A stretch of 14,626 nt of DNA, taken from positions 1 through 14,626 of the forward strand of contig DASUJB010000112.1 of NCBI GenBank assembly GCA_036279475.1, written 5' to 3'. The stretch is from ZC4RG19 sp036279475 (GTDB lineage Bacteria; Actinomycetota; Acidimicrobiia; Acidimicrobiales; VFJN01). Positions within the stretch are counted from its first letter, which is position 1. Every line of letters starts with the position of its first letter. Under the pieces are notes generated by a model. It did no database searches. It was not told the origin of the DNA and was given only the letters and a program-made list of their open reading frames with translations. Below, one piece after another: positions 13,482 to 14,626 of the stretch. Made by a program: the position numbers and the translations under genes.

Positions 13482-13497
13482 GCCCCGCCGTCGGGGC
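13482..13497 (-). other. Hairpin in the presumed menC leader
   Basis: GCCCCG (13482-13487) and CGGGGC (13492-13497) form a perfect 6-bp stem with a 4-nt loop, ending 22 bases before the menC ATG and close to its Shine-Dalgarno. It could modulate translation, but in sequence this GC-rich it may be chance. Confidence 0.35.
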
Positions 13498-13508
13498 GGC
13501 ACGATCCC

Positions 13509-13514
13509 ATTGTC
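13509..13514 (-). promoter_or_regulatory. Possible -10 element of menC-ilvA
   Basis: GACAAT on the minus strand matches four positions of TATAAT (A2, A4, A5, T6). It would start a leader of about 40 nt carrying the hairpin and the GGAGG ribosome-binding site. It directly abuts the 14-bp palindrome at 13515-13549. No -35 is recognisable. Confidence 0.3.
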
Positions 13515-13549
13515 GCCGCCCGGTGCCGGCCCCGGCGGCACCGGGCGGC
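13515..13549. promoter_or_regulatory. Perfect 14-bp inverted repeat in the menC/map divergent region (possible operator)
   Basis: Bases 13515-13528 are the exact reverse complement of 13536-13549, with a 7-nt centre. The core half-site reads CCCGGTGCCG. It adjoins the presumed menC -10 and would cover its -35 region, so binding of a dimeric regulator there could repress menC-ilvA. It can also fold as an RNA or DNA hairpin. No regulator gene is adjacent to suggest which. Confidence 0.5.
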
Positions 13550-13566
13550 ATCGGGCGGTCGGGCCG

Positions 13567-13586
13567 GGTCGACGGCGGTCGACGGC
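13567..13586. repeat. 10-bp tandem duplication GGTCGACGGC
   Basis: Two perfect head-to-tail copies of GGTCGACGGC, each containing palindromic GTCGAC, lie between the 14-bp inverted repeat and the map -10. One helical turn per copy would put the two GTCGAC sites on the same face of DNA. Confidence 0.6.
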
Positions 13587-13619
13587 CCCGGACCGGTGCC
13601 GAGTCCTCACCCCCGTCGG

Positions 13620-13625
13620 TAGCCT
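13620..13625 (+). promoter_or_regulatory. -10 element of map (nearly leaderless)
   Basis: TAGCCT fits TANNNT and lies nine bases before ATG 13635. The message would have a leader of only about 0-3 nt. No Shine-Dalgarno is present. Confidence 0.45.
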
Positions 13626-13634
13626 GGTCGGGCC

Positions 13635-14570
13635 ATGCCTCCGACCGCACTCGCCCTCAAGGCCAACGACCCCTGCTGGTGCGGGAGTGGCCGCAAGTTC
13701 AAGCGCTGCCACAAGCCCAGCACGGAGCACATCAGGCCCGGTCACGTCAGCCCGCTCCGCCCCGTGCCGGCGGAGATCCCCCGCCCCCCCTACGCCGCCA
13801 CCGGGGTGCCCGTCCGCGTGCCGGGTCGCCACGTCCGGTCGCCCGAGGTCATCGAGCGCATGCGGGTGGCGGGCCGGGCCGCGGCGGAGGTCCTGCAGGC
13901 CGTGGGGTCGGCGGTGGCCCCCGGGGTGACCACCGACGAGCTCGACGCCCTGTGCCACGAGGAGTGCATCAAGCGTGGCGGCTACCCCAGCCCGCTGAAC
14001 TACGGGGCGTTCCCCAAGTCGCTGTGCACCTCGGTCAACGAGGTCATCTGCCACGGCATCCCCGACGACCGCCCCCTGGTGGACGGCGACATCGTCAACC
14101 TCGACGTGACCATCTACCTCGACGGCGTGCACGGTGACACCAACGCCACCTTCCCGGTGGGCCGGGTCGACCCCGCCTCGGCCGAGCTCATCGCCGTCAC
14201 CCGCGAGTGCCTGGCGCGGGGCATCGCCGCGGTGGCACCGGGCCGGCCGGTCCGCGCCATCGGCCGGGCCATCCAGTCCTACGCCGAGGGCCTGGGCTAC
14301 GGGGTCGTGCGGGCCTTCGTGGGCCACGGCATCGCCGAGGAGTTCCACACCGACCTGCAGATCCCCCACTACGACGACCCCCGGGCGACGACTGTCATCG
14401 AGCCGGGGATGACCTTCACCATCGAGCCGATGATCACCCTGGGCGGTATCGACTGGGAGCTGTGGGACGACGGCTGGACGGTCACCACCAAGGACAAGTC
14501 CTGGACCGCGCAGTTCGAGCACACCCTCGTGGTCACCGACGGCGGCGCGGAGATCCTCACCCTCCCGTGA
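13635..14570 (+). CDS. map: Type I methionine aminopeptidase with N-terminal SEC-C zinc motif
   Basis: This 311-aa dinuclear metallopeptidase would remove the initiator methionine from nascent proteins. The five metal ligands are Asp157 (VNLDVT), Asp168 (HGDTNATF), His231 (GHGIAEEFH), Glu264 (FTIEPM) and Glu295 (QFEHT), with the active-site His140 (ICHGIP). The first 30 residues carry a SEC-C motif NDPCWCGSGRKFKRCH (11-26; Cys14, Cys16, Cys25, His26), a zinc module that can bring the enzyme to the ribosome. A Pro-rich linker (about 38-60) follows. The length exceeds the plain 250-260-aa E. coli form because of this extension and recalls the longer N-terminally extended mycobacterial enzyme, which has a different extension. 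The gene lies outside the ribosomal-protein cluster where a map copy often sits, so a second map may exist. The ATG is supported by TAGCCT upstream and by the complete SEC-C motif. The last 56 bases of the window (14571-14626) show only a weak GACCC/GGGTC hairpin (14599-14611). Confidence 0.95.
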   Translation: MPPTALALKANDPCWCGSGRKFKRCHKPSTEHIRPGHVSPLRPVPAEIPRPPYAATGVPVRVPGRHVRSPEVIERMRVAGRAAAEVLQAVGSAVAPGVTTDELDALCHEECIKRGGYPSPLNYGAFPKSLCTSVNEVICHGIPDDRPLVDGDIVNLDVTIYLDGVHGDTNATFPVGRVDPASAELIAVTRECLARGIAAVAPGRPVRAIGRAIQSYAEGLGYGVVRAFVGHGIAEEFHTDLQIPHYDDPRATTVIEPGMTFTIEPMITLGGIDWELWDDGWTVTTKDKSWTAQFEHTLVVTDGGAEILTLP

Positions 14571-14626
14571 CGTCCGGTCGCGCCGGCGGTCGACCAAGGA
14601 CCCGGGGGGTCGGGGCTCCCGCGGAG

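Noticed and set aside
14599..14611. Terminator after map (GACCC/GGGTC with a 3-nt loop)
   Set aside because: Only five pairs in extremely GC-rich sequence next to the window edge; too weak to list on its own.

Overview
The window is high-GC (clearly above 70%), densely packed bacterial chromosome of actinobacterial character. GC-rich third codon positions, GTG and TTG starts, an F420-type luciferase-like oxidoreductase, a HelZ-type SNF2 helicase and many apparently leaderless genes all point that way. The mix of families resembles Acidimicrobiia more than Streptomyces or Mycobacterium, but that class-level placement is inference. I see no prophage, insertion sequence, integrase, CRISPR array or plasmid gene. 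The window reads as ordinary chromosome with several unusual small-scale features.

Layout, left to right. (1) 1-399 (-): a VOC/glyoxalase-like protein cut by the window edge. (2) 556-632 (-): tRNA-Ala(CGC) with an encoded CCA, followed directly by a large nested hairpin (508-555). (3) 867-7021 (+): HelZ-like SNF2 ATPase; a 102-aa basic/proline-rich protein overlapping its stop codon; a lactate-2-monooxygenase-like FMN enzyme; and a PAS-GAF-GGDEF diguanylate cyclase. (4) 7026-7057: four perfect copies of an 8-bp repeat between two convergent stop codons. (5) 7061-8702 (-): galE-adk operon. (6) 8739-9548 (+): a crotonase-fold protein diverging from galE across only 36 bp. (7) 9551-9714: a long imperfect inverted repeat. 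(8) 9767-10138 (+): a very acidic small protein. (9) 10173-13460 (-): a luciferase-like oxidoreductase, an IlvA/TdcB-type ammonia-lyase with an ACT domain, and an o-succinylbenzoate synthase/N-acylamino-acid racemase whose stop overlaps the ammonia-lyase start (TTGA). (10) 13635-14570 (+): methionine aminopeptidase with a SEC-C zinc motif. The last 56 bases carry no gene.

Functional links are loose. Only four adjacent pairs look co-transcribed or coupled: helZ-like/102-aa protein (GTGA overlap), galE-adk (4-nt gap), menC-like/ilvA-like (TTGA overlap), and possibly the oxidoreductase behind ilvA, which also has its own -10. Most other genes have a TANNNT or CANNNT hexamer 6-9 nt before the start codon, which predicts leaderless or nearly leaderless mRNAs.

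I did not find a convincing multi-gene undescribed system. The best leads are the fold-back element at 9551-9714, the translational coupling of an enolase-superfamily enzyme to an ammonia-lyase, the crotonase-fold protein lacking both canonical catalytic glutamates, the helical N-terminal extension and small basic partner of the HelZ-like ATPase, and the palindrome plus tandem repeat in the menC/map divergent region.
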